Positions 28,379 to 36,501 of a stretch of DNA of 64,000 nucleotides are shown here, in pieces. The notes beneath the pieces were generated by a model. That model was not told where the DNA came from. It saw only the letters and a list, made by a program, of their open reading frames with translations, and ran no database searches. This stretch comes from Shewanella sp. SR44-3. GTDB taxonomy: Bacteria > Pseudomonadota > Gammaproteobacteria > Enterobacterales > Shewanellaceae. The stretch spans positions 91,352 through 155,351 of the forward strand of contig NZ_JACJDV010000007.1 in assembly GCF_014163735.1 (NCBI RefSeq), read 5' to 3'. Made by a program: the position numbers and the translations under genes. Positions within the stretch are counted from its first letter, which is position 1; each line of letters opens with the position of its first letter.

Positions 28379-29446
28379 ATGACCAGTAAGTTAGTAGCCG
28401 TTTCTCATATAGAGAAAGTCGCCCTTGGATTAAGGGAACACGCCCATGCGGTGATAAAAAACATCCTGATGATGTCTGACATCTCGACTCAAGAGCTGCA
28501 GCACGCCATGAAGCAGTTGAGCCGTCAGGGGCGGGTGGCACTGCATTTTCATCCAGACCGAATCGATAATCGCGGCTTAACCGTGTTGCAAGGTTTGCTC
28601 CGTGATGGTATTTACAAGAGTCAATTTGAAACCCATATCTCTAACGGTCAGCTGTCACCAGAGCTCGGTGGCCCAAGGGATCATTGGGAAAATCAGCTGT
28701 TTGGTAATCACTATTCTGGGATTAAATCTCGACCTAAATATGGGGCGCTGGATTTAGGCTTGTGCCCATTGGGGCCTGCACCGCGCTTTGGTAGCTGCTA
28801 CTTTTTGACTCACTCCCAAGTGCTTACTCGTTGCACTTTTAGCTACATGGATTCCTATCGCCTGCCTAAAGAAAAAGGCACGTTGAGCTGTTTTGATGCC
28901 ATTTTAGCGGCGCTATTAAGTGAAAGTTTTGAGCGCTGCTACGCCCTTGGTCGCCAGCCATTAAAACCAAGAGATATTATCAGCCACATGGCCAGTGAAG
29001 CCCAGTCATTGGTGGCGGCGCGCTTTGAAAAAAACAGTCTGGGAAATTTAGACCATTACATCGAAGCACAGATCCACGGTGATGTGTCCCTTGCTGACGA
29101 CATAAGTTATTTAGTGGCCGATCCCTGCTTTAAAGACACAGATACTGAGGAGTATTTCAATCAACTTTGCAGTGATTATCAAATAACCTTATGTTGGCAT
29201 AAAGGCTTAACCCTAAATAGTGAGCATATTCCCACTGATTTTCGCGGCGCTGGCATGCCAGTATTAGCGAAGCAGATTGCAATCGATGAGGTTATTGACG
29301 CACGCATTATAGGTATTGAAGCTGCTAGATTGCAAAAACAGCCCAGCTCTTGGAGTGAGCGCGGCGCTCAAGCAAAGAAAATTCAAGAGTTAAAACTCCT
29401 GTGGCACGTACTGGTAAAATTCGGCAAACCAAAAGAGACTGACTAA
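28379..29446 (+). CDS. DUF3626 family protein
   Basis: A 355-residue soluble protein. The LHFHPDRIDNRGLTVLQGLLRDG segment (about 55-80) and the PRFGSCYFLT and CTFSYMDSY segments match DUF3626, a family of unknown activity. Conserved His, Arg and Cys residues suggest an enzyme. The ATG follows GAGG at a short distance. It precedes the DUF6265 gene by 46 bases in the same direction, so the two may be co-transcribed. Confidence 0.65.
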   Translation: MTSKLVAVSHIEKVALGLREHAHAVIKNILMMSDISTQELQHAMKQLSRQGRVALHFHPDRIDNRGLTVLQGLLRDGIYKSQFETHISNGQLSPELGGPRDHWENQLFGNHYSGIKSRPKYGALDLGLCPLGPAPRFGSCYFLTHSQVLTRCTFSYMDSYRLPKEKGTLSCFDAILAALLSESFERCYALGRQPLKPRDIISHMASEAQSLVAARFEKNSLGNLDHYIEAQIHGDVSLADDISYLVADPCFKDTDTEEYFNQLCSDYQITLCWHKGLTLNSEHIPTDFRGAGMPVLAKQIAIDEVIDARIIGIEAARLQKQPSSWSERGAQAKKIQELKLLWHVLVKFGKPKETD

Positions 29447-29492
29447 TTCACATCAACACATTCTCAAGATAAGTGCTGGACAGGAAGCTAAC

Positions 29493-30053
29493 ATGAAGCG
29501 GTTATTCAGTGGTTTTGTAGAAGGCTTACGCTTAATAAATTTGTGCTTATTCAGCATGCTATTAAGTCCTGCAGCGTTGGCTGCGAATTGCAGTCAGCTA
29601 GAATCCCTCAACTGGCTACTTGGCGATTGGCAGCTAAGTAGCGATAAGCTCATCATCAGCGAGCACTGGCAACAAACAAGCCCGATGACTTTTGAAGGGC
29701 TGGGAGTTAGTGAACGCCGTCCAACTCCTACACAGATAGCGGCTAAAAATAGTGATAATCCAACTCAGAGTACAACATCTGCTAACACTGAAAGCTTAAG
29801 ACTGGTGCAGATGTCTAATGAGATATTTTTTATCGCTAAAGTCGCAAGCAACCCCTTACCTGTGGCTTTTAAACTCACTCAATGCGCTAACAAGATGGCG
29901 GTGTTTGAAAACCCACACCATGATTTTCCGCAAACCTTAAGCTATCAACTCATACACAGTCCTCAAGGCGATAAACAGCTCAAGGTAAAGGTCTTTGCTG
30001 CCAATAATTCGGGCTTTGAAATTAACTTCAGCGCCATCGAACCCTATCCCTGA
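29493..30053 (+). CDS. Exported DUF6265-type protein
   Basis: A 186-residue protein with a signal peptide (about 1-30, cleaved after AALAA). The mature part begins with the LNWLLGDWQ motif and carries ISEHWQQ and HDFPQTLSYQL segments typical of the DUF6265 beta-barrel family. The role is unknown and the location is periplasm or outside. The ATG has AGGAAG in front. Confidence 0.65.
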   Translation: MKRLFSGFVEGLRLINLCLFSMLLSPAALAANCSQLESLNWLLGDWQLSSDKLIISEHWQQTSPMTFEGLGVSERRPTPTQIAAKNSDNPTQSTTSANTESLRLVQMSNEIFFIAKVASNPLPVAFKLTQCANKMAVFENPHHDFPQTLSYQLIHSPQGDKQLKVKVFAANNSGFEINFSAIEPYP

Positions 30054-30224
30054 AACACTTTTCCTCCTGCTAGCTTGGCGCTTTTTTGGTGTTAGCCTGG
30101 TGCTTTTTTTGTGCAGACACAAGCTCATTACCTTAGTGATTGACTCAATCCCTTCGCTGCCGTTATTGTATTTTGAAATTATTGAATTTATCAATAAATA
30201 CAGGCAGTAAGTTTAAGGATGAGT

Positions 30225-30380
30225 ATGATAAGACAATTTTATCCTGAGGAATGGTCTGTCTATAAAGGCCTGCGATTAGCGGCGTTGACAGAAGCGCCCA
30301 ATGCCTTTGGCAGCACAGTTGCCGCTGAAAGTGGCCGCAGTGATGCTGATTGGCAAGACTTTTTAAACCAACGCCGTTAA
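30225..30380 (+). pseudogene. GNAT acetyltransferase N-terminal stub
   Basis: A 51-codon frame (MIRQFYPEEWSVYKGLRLAA to WQDFLNQRR) that resembles the first third of GNAT enzymes (the typical RLAALTEAPNAFGS segment). It stops before the acetyl-CoA site. AAGGA sits ahead of the ATG. The rest of the gene is absent; a cupin gene follows. It is a 3'-truncated remnant. Confidence 0.65.
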
Positions 30381-30439
30381 GGCAAGGCAGTCAATTACAG
30401 GTTCAACCTATGGTTTGCCAGTTAGCTTAAGGAAAATAG

Positions 30440-30781
30440 ATGTCTGTAGTATCAAGCCAAAACGCCGAGCATTATCTCTGGGGCGACAATTGTGATGGTT
30501 GGCATTTAGCTAAAAGCCCAAATTTAAGTGTCATTCAAGAGTCCGTGCCCAGTGGCAGCGCCGAAATTCGTCATTATCATGCCCATAGTGAGCAGTTTTT
30601 CTATGTGTTATCTGGAGTCGCCACACTAGAACTTGATGGCACAATTCATCAGTTAGCAGCAAATCAGGGCTTGCACGTCCCTGCTTTGATGGCGCATCAA
30701 TTAAGCAACGTGAACGAGGAAACCTTGGTATTTATCGTGGTCTCAACGCCGCCAAGTCATGGGGATAGGATCAGTGCCTAG
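30440..30781 (+). CDS. Cupin-domain protein
   Basis: A 113-residue single-domain cupin. Motif 1 is visible as IRHYHAHSEQFFYVLSGVATLELDG, with His, His and Glu metal ligands. Motif 2 is near HVPALMAHQLSN, with its His. It probably binds a divalent metal and acts as a small enzyme or sugar/ligand binder. TTAAGGA precedes the ATG. It stands alone between a GNAT remnant and a GFA-family gene. Confidence 0.82.
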   Translation: MSVVSSQNAEHYLWGDNCDGWHLAKSPNLSVIQESVPSGSAEIRHYHAHSEQFFYVLSGVATLELDGTIHQLAANQGLHVPALMAHQLSNVNEETLVFIVVSTPPSHGDRISA

Positions 30782-30832
30782 GTGTAAGATATATAAGCGA
30801 ATAAGATAGAATCTTGAATAAAAAGGAGTTCA

Positions 30833-31246
30833 GTGGTTATGTATTTAGGAAAGTGTTTGTGTGGTGAAGTACAAGTCAAAATTACCGGGGAAATTAGCGA
30901 TATTATTCATTGCCATTGCTCCCTATGCCGAAAAAATAGTGGTACTGCTTTTGCTACTAATGGCTTCATCAATACCGCAGAGTTTTACATCATCTCAGGT
31001 GAAGCAAGTTTGAGTCGATTCAGTTTTAAACCTGGGCGTAATAGGTATTTTTGCACCAAGTGTGGATCGCCCGTTTATAGTTCAAATGAGCAAGATCCCA
31101 GCCGCTTAAGATTGCGATTAGGGATTTTAGACTCAGACATTAGCGAAAGGCCCATTTCCCACAATTTTGTTAGCTCTAAAGCCAATTGGGAAGATCTCGA
31201 TGCCATGCTTCCCAGATATGATGGCTTCGAACCTAGCCGTAGCTAA
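30833..31246 (+). CDS. GFA-family zinc protein
   Basis: A 137-residue CENP-V/GFA family member. The zinc cysteines are visible as GKCLCGEV, HCHCSLCRKNSG and FCTKCGSPVY. Named after glutathione-dependent formaldehyde-activating enzyme, the family has mostly unknown substrates. AAGGAG lies four bases before a GTG (30833) and ten before an ATG (30839), so the start is uncertain by two codons. A strong terminator follows. Confidence 0.82.
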   Translation: MVMYLGKCLCGEVQVKITGEISDIIHCHCSLCRKNSGTAFATNGFINTAEFYIISGEASLSRFSFKPGRNRYFCTKCGSPVYSSNEQDPSRLRLRLGILDSDISERPISHNFVSSKANWEDLDAMLPRYDGFEPSRS

Positions 31247-31335
31247 CCTAACGTTATCCGACAATGAGGGCATAGCAAAGGCTCATGGAACCATTGTGGG
31301 GGTAATTGCACACTAAAGATCAACAGCACTAATGA

Positions 31336-31381
31336 CTCAAACTCAACTCAATTAATATTAAGTTGAGTTTGAGGTTTTTTT
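31336..31381 (+). terminator. Terminator at the left border of the T3SS region
   Basis: CTCAAACTCAACT and AGTTGAGTTTGAG form a 13-bp perfect stem with a 12-base AT loop, followed by GTTTTTTT. It ends the GFA-family transcript just before the T3SS region. Confidence 0.88.
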
Positions 31382-31474
31382 ATATTCACAAATCTGTTGT
31401 ATTTCTACAATAACCACTATTAAATGCTCAGAATTAACCATATTAATAGCGTTTAGAATTTACCTTGTTATGGT

Positions 31475-33031
31475 TTATTCTTCGATAATTTGCGTTGTAA
31501 TGCCAACTTGGTTTAAGGCGGCTTTTTCTAATGGACTTAACTGAGTAATGTCAGAAATATATGCCGGTTGGGATATAGGCTGTTCAGTATTGTGTGACAG
31601 ATTTTGATTGAGTGACTCAATAAGCCCATCAATCACTGTACTGTACTTCACCGCTGTTGAAATCATCACAGGATCGTCTTGTGTGTAATCAGACAATGTT
31701 ACTTTTTCAACGGCAAAATCGATAATGCCGCGCATGCGTTCGCCAAAACCACCACTTAGCTGTTCATAAGCTTGCTGCTTACTACTGGCAGGCATTTGAT
31801 TTAATTGCTCGCTTATTAATTGCTTGTTAAACGTTGAGCGCGCAACCGCATCCATAAGTTGTTCAGGATTATTTTCGTTAAGTTGAGACCAAGATTGGTT
31901 TGAGTCTTCGATAAACTCTTTAACGCTAGCTAAAATATTACCTATATTAGGACGAATGCTTGTTAGCTCATTAATACTTGCACCTAAATTACCAGCAGCT
32001 TCAAGTTCGGTATTTCTAGGGTTAACAGATAGCGCTAGCTCTCGAAGGATTTGCAGATCACCAAAACTTACTGCACTGTTTTTAATCTGGCTAAAGGTGA
32101 TGTCATTATTGCGAATGGCCTCTTGGAGATGGTTTAGGCTATCACTGCTTAGGTGAACCTGTTGGCTTGGGGCTACAGCGCGGGACAATAAACTCACGGC
32201 ATTTAAAGTGGTTTTACGGCCAGGATCTTGTGGACTCATGGTCCGACTTGAGGCCGCGCTATTTTGTTTAGCTTGGCTTGTTTCAGGCTGTTCAGTTTGA
32301 ACAGTGGTGAGCTTGGGATCATTGGGGCTGGGAGCAGGACTTAGATATTGGTTAACGTCTTGCGCTAATTGAGAAATTTCACCAGCTAAGTGTTTAAAGG
32401 CATCACTGGCGGTTTGCAGTGCATCGCTTGAAGTTTGGCTAACTAAATCACTGGCACTTGAACCTGTGGTCGCCCATTGCTGAAAAGGGATGCCACTAAT
32501 GTCTTGGTTAAATATGGCAGTGGCTTTTTCTTGATGCTCTGGTGAGCCAAATTGCTGCACAGCCCTAAGCCCAGTGGCTACCGTTCTCAGCGCACCATTT
32601 CCGCTAGCAAGCTCAGTGTGACGAGCTTTTAATGTTTCCCCTGAAAGCTCTGTTAGGCTACTTAACTGTGAAAAACCTTTAGCGACACCGACACTTAAAA
32701 ACTCTTTTGCAATTTGCTCCTTTGACAGTGGTGCATCTTGCAAAGGCGCCTGAGTTGCTGCAGCAGGTGCTTTCGGATCTTGGCTAGTGAAGAGTCTTTT
32801 GAACAGGTGCTCAATACTTTTACCAAACTCTGACAGCCCAGTTAATATTTTATTCTTGAGCGTGCCGCTGGTTTGGTTTTCGCTGCGTGCAGCAAGTCTT
32901 AATGCGTTGGTCTCCGGTGAGGTGGTGCTAACATCTTTACCTTTAAGTTGACCTGTTTGAATTGATTGCGGTAGATCTTCTAGTTTCTTGTAGCTGGTTA
33001 ATGTAACTGAGTTCACTGATGATAATGGCAT
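31475..33031 (-). CDS. T3SS effector with ExoS/YopE-type RhoGAP domain (AexU-like)
   Basis: A 518-residue predicted injected toxin. Residues about 100-230 align by eye with the GAP domain of ExoS, ExoT and YopE. The arginine-finger segment is LASGNGALRTVATGL with Arg149 (ExoS Arg146), followed by FQQWATTGSSASDLV, matching the ExoS QQWGTTGG element. These domains inactivate Rho, Rac and Cdc42 in host cells. Residues 60-83 form an amphipathic, membrane-targeting-like helix. The C-terminal half (about 270-518) is helical and unassigned, without the biglutamate ADP-ribosyltransferase site of ExoS. The layout matches AexU of Aeromonas. The ATG at 33029-33031 has AGGA seven bases ahead. It is divergent from its likely chaperone. 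Confidence 0.82.
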   Translation of the reverse strand: MPLSSVNSVTLTSYKKLEDLPQSIQTGQLKGKDVSTTSPETNALRLAARSENQTSGTLKNKILTGLSEFGKSIEHLFKRLFTSQDPKAPAAATQAPLQDAPLSKEQIAKEFLSVGVAKGFSQLSSLTELSGETLKARHTELASGNGALRTVATGLRAVQQFGSPEHQEKATAIFNQDISGIPFQQWATTGSSASDLVSQTSSDALQTASDAFKHLAGEISQLAQDVNQYLSPAPSPNDPKLTTVQTEQPETSQAKQNSAASSRTMSPQDPGRKTTLNAVSLLSRAVAPSQQVHLSSDSLNHLQEAIRNNDITFSQIKNSAVSFGDLQILRELALSVNPRNTELEAAGNLGASINELTSIRPNIGNILASVKEFIEDSNQSWSQLNENNPEQLMDAVARSTFNKQLISEQLNQMPASSKQQAYEQLSGGFGERMRGIIDFAVEKVTLSDYTQDDPVMISTAVKYSTVIDGLIESLNQNLSHNTEQPISQPAYISDITQLSPLEKAALNQVGITTQIIEE

Positions 33032-33069
33032 AATAATTCCTAATAATGAATGCATGTGAAACTAATGCC

Positions 33070-33120
33070 ATTCTAGGCGTGATGAAGCTAAAGAATATGT
33101 CAACATATGTCGTAGTTTTG
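33070..33120 (-). promoter_or_regulatory. ExsA-type promoter of the RhoGAP effector
   Basis: Minus strand: an AAAA run, GAC, six bases, TGACA (TGnnA) within 33097-33120. A -35-like TTGACA (33098-33103) is separated by 22 bp from TAGAAT (33070-33075). This is the spacing known for ExsA-dependent promoters, and the best match in the window. Confidence 0.7.
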
Positions 33121-33156
33121 TTGATTTTGCACTTGAGGTTTTTTGTTTGAAAACCT

Positions 33157-33207
33157 AAAAATAATGGACGGATACTGGTAGTTGCCTCCATGTAAATCAG
33201 GTCTAAT
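33157..33207 (+). promoter_or_regulatory. ExsA-type promoter of the effector chaperone
   Basis: AAAAA (33157-33161), GAC (33167-33169), six bases, TGGTA (33176-33180), then 21 bp after CTGGTA to TCTAAT (33202-33207). It mirrors the effector promoter on the other strand 37 bases away, so one region drives both. Confidence 0.65.
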
Positions 33208-33235
33208 GCGGGTATTTAGGTTTTAGGATAAAGTC

Positions 33236-33658
33236 ATGACCACACAATATGAACAAGCTGTAACTTCACTGTATCAAGAGTTGGGTCTAGCCCTGCCGGC
33301 ATTAAGTACTATCACCAGTTTAAAGGTGGGTGAGCAAGTGATGCATATTACCGAGCATCCACAAGGGCAATTGTTAATGTTCAGTGAGCTAGGTTTAGTT
33401 GAGCATTTTGATCTTGTTGAATTGCTTAAAATAAACCTCTTTAGCCAGTGCGTGTATAAACCTGTAGTGGGCTTTGATCTTGACTCAAACTCTGTCGTGA
33501 TTTGGAGTCGACAAGCCCTGACTAACAATGATGTCAGTGAGTATTATCAGCAATTGGAGCAATTAAGCCAGATGAGTGATTCAGCGATTGATAGTATAAA
33601 AAATACCATTCATACCGCGATTGACTCAGGCTTTGATGCCAGCCGTTTTCGGGTTTAA
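33236..33658 (+). CDS. CesT/SycE-type T3SS chaperone
   Basis: A 140-residue acidic protein with the class I chaperone layout: helix (YEQAVTSLYQELGLALPAL), strands around LLMFSELGLVEHFD and YKPVVGFDLDSNSVVIWS, and a long C-terminal helix. Such dimers bind the N-terminal region of one effector and hand it to the secretion ATPase. Position, divergent from the RhoGAP effector under a matching promoter, makes that its probable client. Four copies of a 7-base repeat begin directly after the stop codon. Confidence 0.75.
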   Translation: MTTQYEQAVTSLYQELGLALPALSTITSLKVGEQVMHITEHPQGQLLMFSELGLVEHFDLVELLKINLFSQCVYKPVVGFDLDSNSVVIWSRQALTNNDVSEYYQQLEQLSQMSDSAIDSIKNTIHTAIDSGFDASRFRV

Positions 33659-33686
33659 TGTCACTTGTCACTTGTCACTTGTCACT
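33659..33686. repeat. Tandem heptamer repeat TGTCACT x4
   Basis: Four perfect TGTCACT units immediately after the chaperone stop codon. The copy number could vary by slippage; it lies in the 3' untranslated region between converging genes. Confidence 0.9.
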
Positions 33687-33738
33687 TGTGGCTGTAAGTT
33701 CTTCAGATTAGCGTGAAGTGTTATGACCTTGTGTAGCA

Positions 33739-34785
33739 CTAGCTTTCTTGCTCTAAAGTTTGCAGCCACCTTAATACTTCTGCTACGGGTTGTATAAGAT
33801 CCGCAGGAATATATTGATCTAACAGCCCATCAGCATGTAAAGCTCGCGCTAAGGGCACTTTTTGGATCACAGGAACCCCAATTTCTTTAGCATATTCAAT
33901 TAAGTTGAGAGCTTGAGTGCCTTGCTCTTTTAATGTGAGTATCGGCAAAGGCGTTTCACCTTTATTATAATAAATACCAATCGCAATGTGGGTAGGGTTA
34001 GTGACTAACACGCTGGAGCGTTTAACCTTGTCTCTAGCATTTGATGATTGCATTTCTTGATGCAGCTGTTTGCGCTTACTTTTTATCTCTGGGCTGCCCT
34101 CCATCTCTTTATATTCGCGTTTTACCTCATCTTTGCTCATTTTAAGTTGCTTAGTGTGTTGATACCGCTCAAAAGCATAATCAGCAATTGAGATAATAAT
34201 AAATCCTACTCCAGAGGTTAAAATCAGCTGGGTTAGCAGTGTGCCTAAGATAAAGGGGATGCAATTGACTCCACACACGGGGATCCGCATTATGTCTTTG
34301 ATATTGCCTTCAATGACGACCCAAATAATCAAAGTTAACAGTACAACCTTGATAATAGATTTTAAAAACTCAATAAGGCTTTTTACCGAAAAAATACGCT
34401 TAGCGCCATCTACAGGGTTTATTTTTTTTAGTTCAGGTTTAATCGGCTCAGCGCTAAAGAGCAGGCCAAATTGTACTAAATGAGCAATAATCGCGATACA
34501 AGCACTTAATAGTGCAATAGGCAGGATCAGGTAGAGTAGTTCGCTAATCAGTTTATCTGTGATATCGGTTAATGCATTGTCGAAAGATTGATAACCAAAG
34601 GTGGCCGGGAGCATGATGATATTGGTCATATGTTCAAGATAATAGTCCCCCATGGTGAGCAGAAACATAAACAAGAGCAAAATAATGGCGGTGGAGACAA
34701 TTTCTTTACTTTTAGCTACTTGGCCTTTTTGTCTAGCATCACGAATTTTTTTCGCTGTGGGCTGTTCAGTTTTTTCCCCGCTCAT
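33739..34785 (-). CDS. sctU: T3SS export switch protein SctU (YscU)
   Basis: A 348-residue inner-membrane protein of the FlhB/YscU family. Four transmembrane helices (about 28-46, 82-104, 140-160, 178-205) precede a cytoplasmic domain with the self-cleaving site NPTH (263-266). Cleavage there switches export from needle parts to translocators and effectors. The NPTH is intact. It is the last gene of the sctN-U operon and starts directly where sctT ends. Confidence 0.95.
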   Translation of the reverse strand: MSGEKTEQPTAKKIRDARQKGQVAKSKEIVSTAIILLLFMFLLTMGDYYLEHMTNIIMLPATFGYQSFDNALTDITDKLISELLYLILPIALLSACIAIIAHLVQFGLLFSAEPIKPELKKINPVDGAKRIFSVKSLIEFLKSIIKVVLLTLIIWVVIEGNIKDIMRIPVCGVNCIPFILGTLLTQLILTSGVGFIIISIADYAFERYQHTKQLKMSKDEVKREYKEMEGSPEIKSKRKQLHQEMQSSNARDKVKRSSVLVTNPTHIAIGIYYNKGETPLPILTLKEQGTQALNLIEYAKEIGVPVIQKVPLARALHADGLLDQYIPADLIQPVAEVLRWLQTLEQES

Positions 34786-35577
34786 TTAACGGCCTCCAAT
34801 CACAGCGCGCAGCAAATCTGGAAATAACGCCAGTTCCACCAGTTCCTTGCCAAAGAATTCCATTAACGTTAGCAGGTAGAGGATAAGTAAAAAACTGGAA
34901 ATCCCACTTTTTATAGGCATTGATAGTGAAAACACATTGAGCTGTGGAGCAAAGCGACTAACAAGTGCTAGGCCAAACTCAGCAAGGAACATGGCTATAA
35001 TGATAGGTGCTGCCATCAAGACGCATAAGGCTAGCATGCGTTCAAACTGACCATAGAAAAATGCTACCCATTGCTCCGCAATGTCAGGAAAGAAAATCAT
35101 AACAGGCCATTGTTGATAACTGTCAAAAATTGCCCCAAGAAAAGCAAGAAAACTACCACTGACAAAAAATAGCGTAATTAAGGTCTGGGTGAAGAGCACA
35201 CCAGTGGGAGTCGATTGTTGTCCTAATGCCGGATTAAAGGAGCTCGCGAGTGTTGCCCCTCTCTGGTTATCAATGAAAAAACCTGTGGCTTCAATCGCCC
35301 AGAAAGGAATGGCAACCACGAAGCTGATTAGCATTCCCAGCAAAATTTCTTTGGCTAAAATGACCACTAACATGATGCCATCAACGCTCGCAGCTTGAGG
35401 TTGGCTGACCACTAGCGGGTATAAATAAAGTGCTATTGAGCAAATAACCCCATTTCGCACCAAGGCGCTGCCGAGCATTTGTTTACTTAAAATCGGCAAC
35501 ATAATAAAGCAACCAAATAACCTTGGCAGCGTCATGCTATAGACCAGAAAGAAATTTTGTAACTCTTCGACTGTCAT
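34786..35577 (-). CDS. sctT: T3SS export apparatus protein SctT (YscT)
   Basis: A 263-residue, very hydrophobic protein of the FliR/SpaR family with about six membrane helices. It forms part of the helical SctRST export gate with SctR and SctS. Family features are visible (FNPALGQQSTPTGVLFTQTL in the middle, and FLAEFGLALVSRFAPQLNVF near 205). It overlaps the sctS stop by four bases and abuts sctU. Confidence 0.94.
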   Translation of the reverse strand: MTVEELQNFFLVYSMTLPRLFGCFIMLPILSKQMLGSALVRNGVICSIALYLYPLVVSQPQAASVDGIMLVVILAKEILLGMLISFVVAIPFWAIEATGFFIDNQRGATLASSFNPALGQQSTPTGVLFTQTLITLFFVSGSFLAFLGAIFDSYQQWPVMIFFPDIAEQWVAFFYGQFERMLALCVLMAAPIIIAMFLAEFGLALVSRFAPQLNVFSLSMPIKSGISSFLLILYLLTLMEFFGKELVELALFPDLLRAVIGGR

Positions 35578-35840
35578 GGAATTAGTGGGATCTTATCAAA
35601 GGTCATTTCTGCAAAACTGTATAGTTCACTGCCGAGCCAAGAGGCGGTGGCAAATAAGGCCATGATCACGGCGATAAGTTTGGCTACAAAGCCTAAAGTT
35701 TGCTCTTGAATTTGAGTCAAGGCTTGTATTAGTGACACTAAGGTGCCCACTATTGCCGCCGCTAAAATTGGCGGCATAGAAAGCATCATGACTAATATCA
35801 AGGTTTGTGAAGTAAAATGAATAACCTCTGCAACGTCCAT
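35574..35840 (-). CDS. sctS: T3SS export apparatus protein SctS (YscS)
   Basis: An 88-residue protein of the FliQ family with two membrane helices (about 15-38 and 50-72). The conserved LVSLIQALTQIQEQTL turn, including the Q-rich loop that lines the export pore, is present. Length is typical (YscS has 88). It is tightly packed: 8 bases after sctR and overlapping sctT by four. Confidence 0.95.
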   Translation of the reverse strand: MDVAEVIHFTSQTLILVMMLSMPPILAAAIVGTLVSLIQALTQIQEQTLGFVAKLIAVIMALFATASWLGSELYSFAEMTFDKIPLIP

Positions 35841-35848
35841 CTTAGCTC

Positions 35849-36499
35849 CTAAACGTAACTCATGACTAAGCCATGGGTAAGCTTGGTCCAGCCATTAAGC
35901 AGTACAAATAGCAGCAACTTAAAAGGGAGTGAAATCGTCATTGGCGATACCATCATCATACCCATTGCCAGTAAAATGTTAGAAATAATCAAATCTATGG
36001 CAATAAAGGGTAAGTAGATCAAAAAGCCGATTTCAAAAGCTCGAGTAAGCTCACTAACAGTAAATGCAGGCAACAATATCAACAGGCTGTCTTGTTCTAA
36101 TCTATCGGCGTACTTTTTTGGCCATAATGTCTTGGTGGTATCAACAAAGAAATGTTGCTCATCTTCGCGTATATGTTTCTTCAGGAACTGACGATAAGTA
36201 TCTAGCCCTTCATCGGCAAATCCTTCAAAACTGTCAGTATTGTCAATGCTGACATTATGCTCTTTGATGTAGTCGAAGGTTTCAAAACCGACTGGGGCCA
36301 TGATGTAAATTGATAAAATAATCGCAAAACCGTACATGGCCATGTTTGGCGGTATTTGTTGTACCCCAAGGGCGTTTCTAAGCAGGGAGAACACCACAGC
36401 AATTTTAATGAATGAAGTTGCCATCACTGCAATAAAAGGCACCAGAGCCATTAAAGCTAAGGTTATGATAAGATTAAAGGTATCAGGTAATTCAAACAT
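35849..36499 (-). CDS. sctR: T3SS export apparatus protein SctR (YscR)
   Basis: A 216-residue inner-membrane protein of the FliP family. The family segments are FIKIAVVFSLLRNALGVQQIPPN, AIILSIYIMAPVGFETF, and a C-terminal FKLLLFVLLNGWTKL. It forms the core pentamer of the export gate. Four membrane helices flank a periplasmic/lumenal loop. It is two bases after sctQ. Confidence 0.95.
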   Translation of the reverse strand: MFELPDTFNLIITLALMALVPFIAVMATSFIKIAVVFSLLRNALGVQQIPPNMAMYGFAIILSIYIMAPVGFETFDYIKEHNVSIDNTDSFEGFADEGLDTYRQFLKKHIREDEQHFFVDTTKTLWPKKYADRLEQDSLLILLPAFTVSELTRAFEIGFLIYLPFIAIDLIISNILLAMGMMMVSPMTISLPFKLLLFVLLNGWTKLTHGLVMSYV

Positions 36500-36501
36500 A
36501 A

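Noticed and set aside
26155..30380. The two GNAT fragments as halves of one split gene
   Set aside because: The stub at 30225 and the remnant at 26155 read as members of different GNAT subfamilies, and an intact helicase and two other genes lie between them.
31475..32200. ADP-ribosyltransferase domain in the RhoGAP effector, as in ExoS/ExoT
   Set aside because: No ExE biglutamate motif or the preceding STS-type strand is visible in the C-terminal half.
33659..33686. CRISPR-like repeats
   Set aside because: The heptamers are directly adjacent without spacers; a simple tandem repeat.
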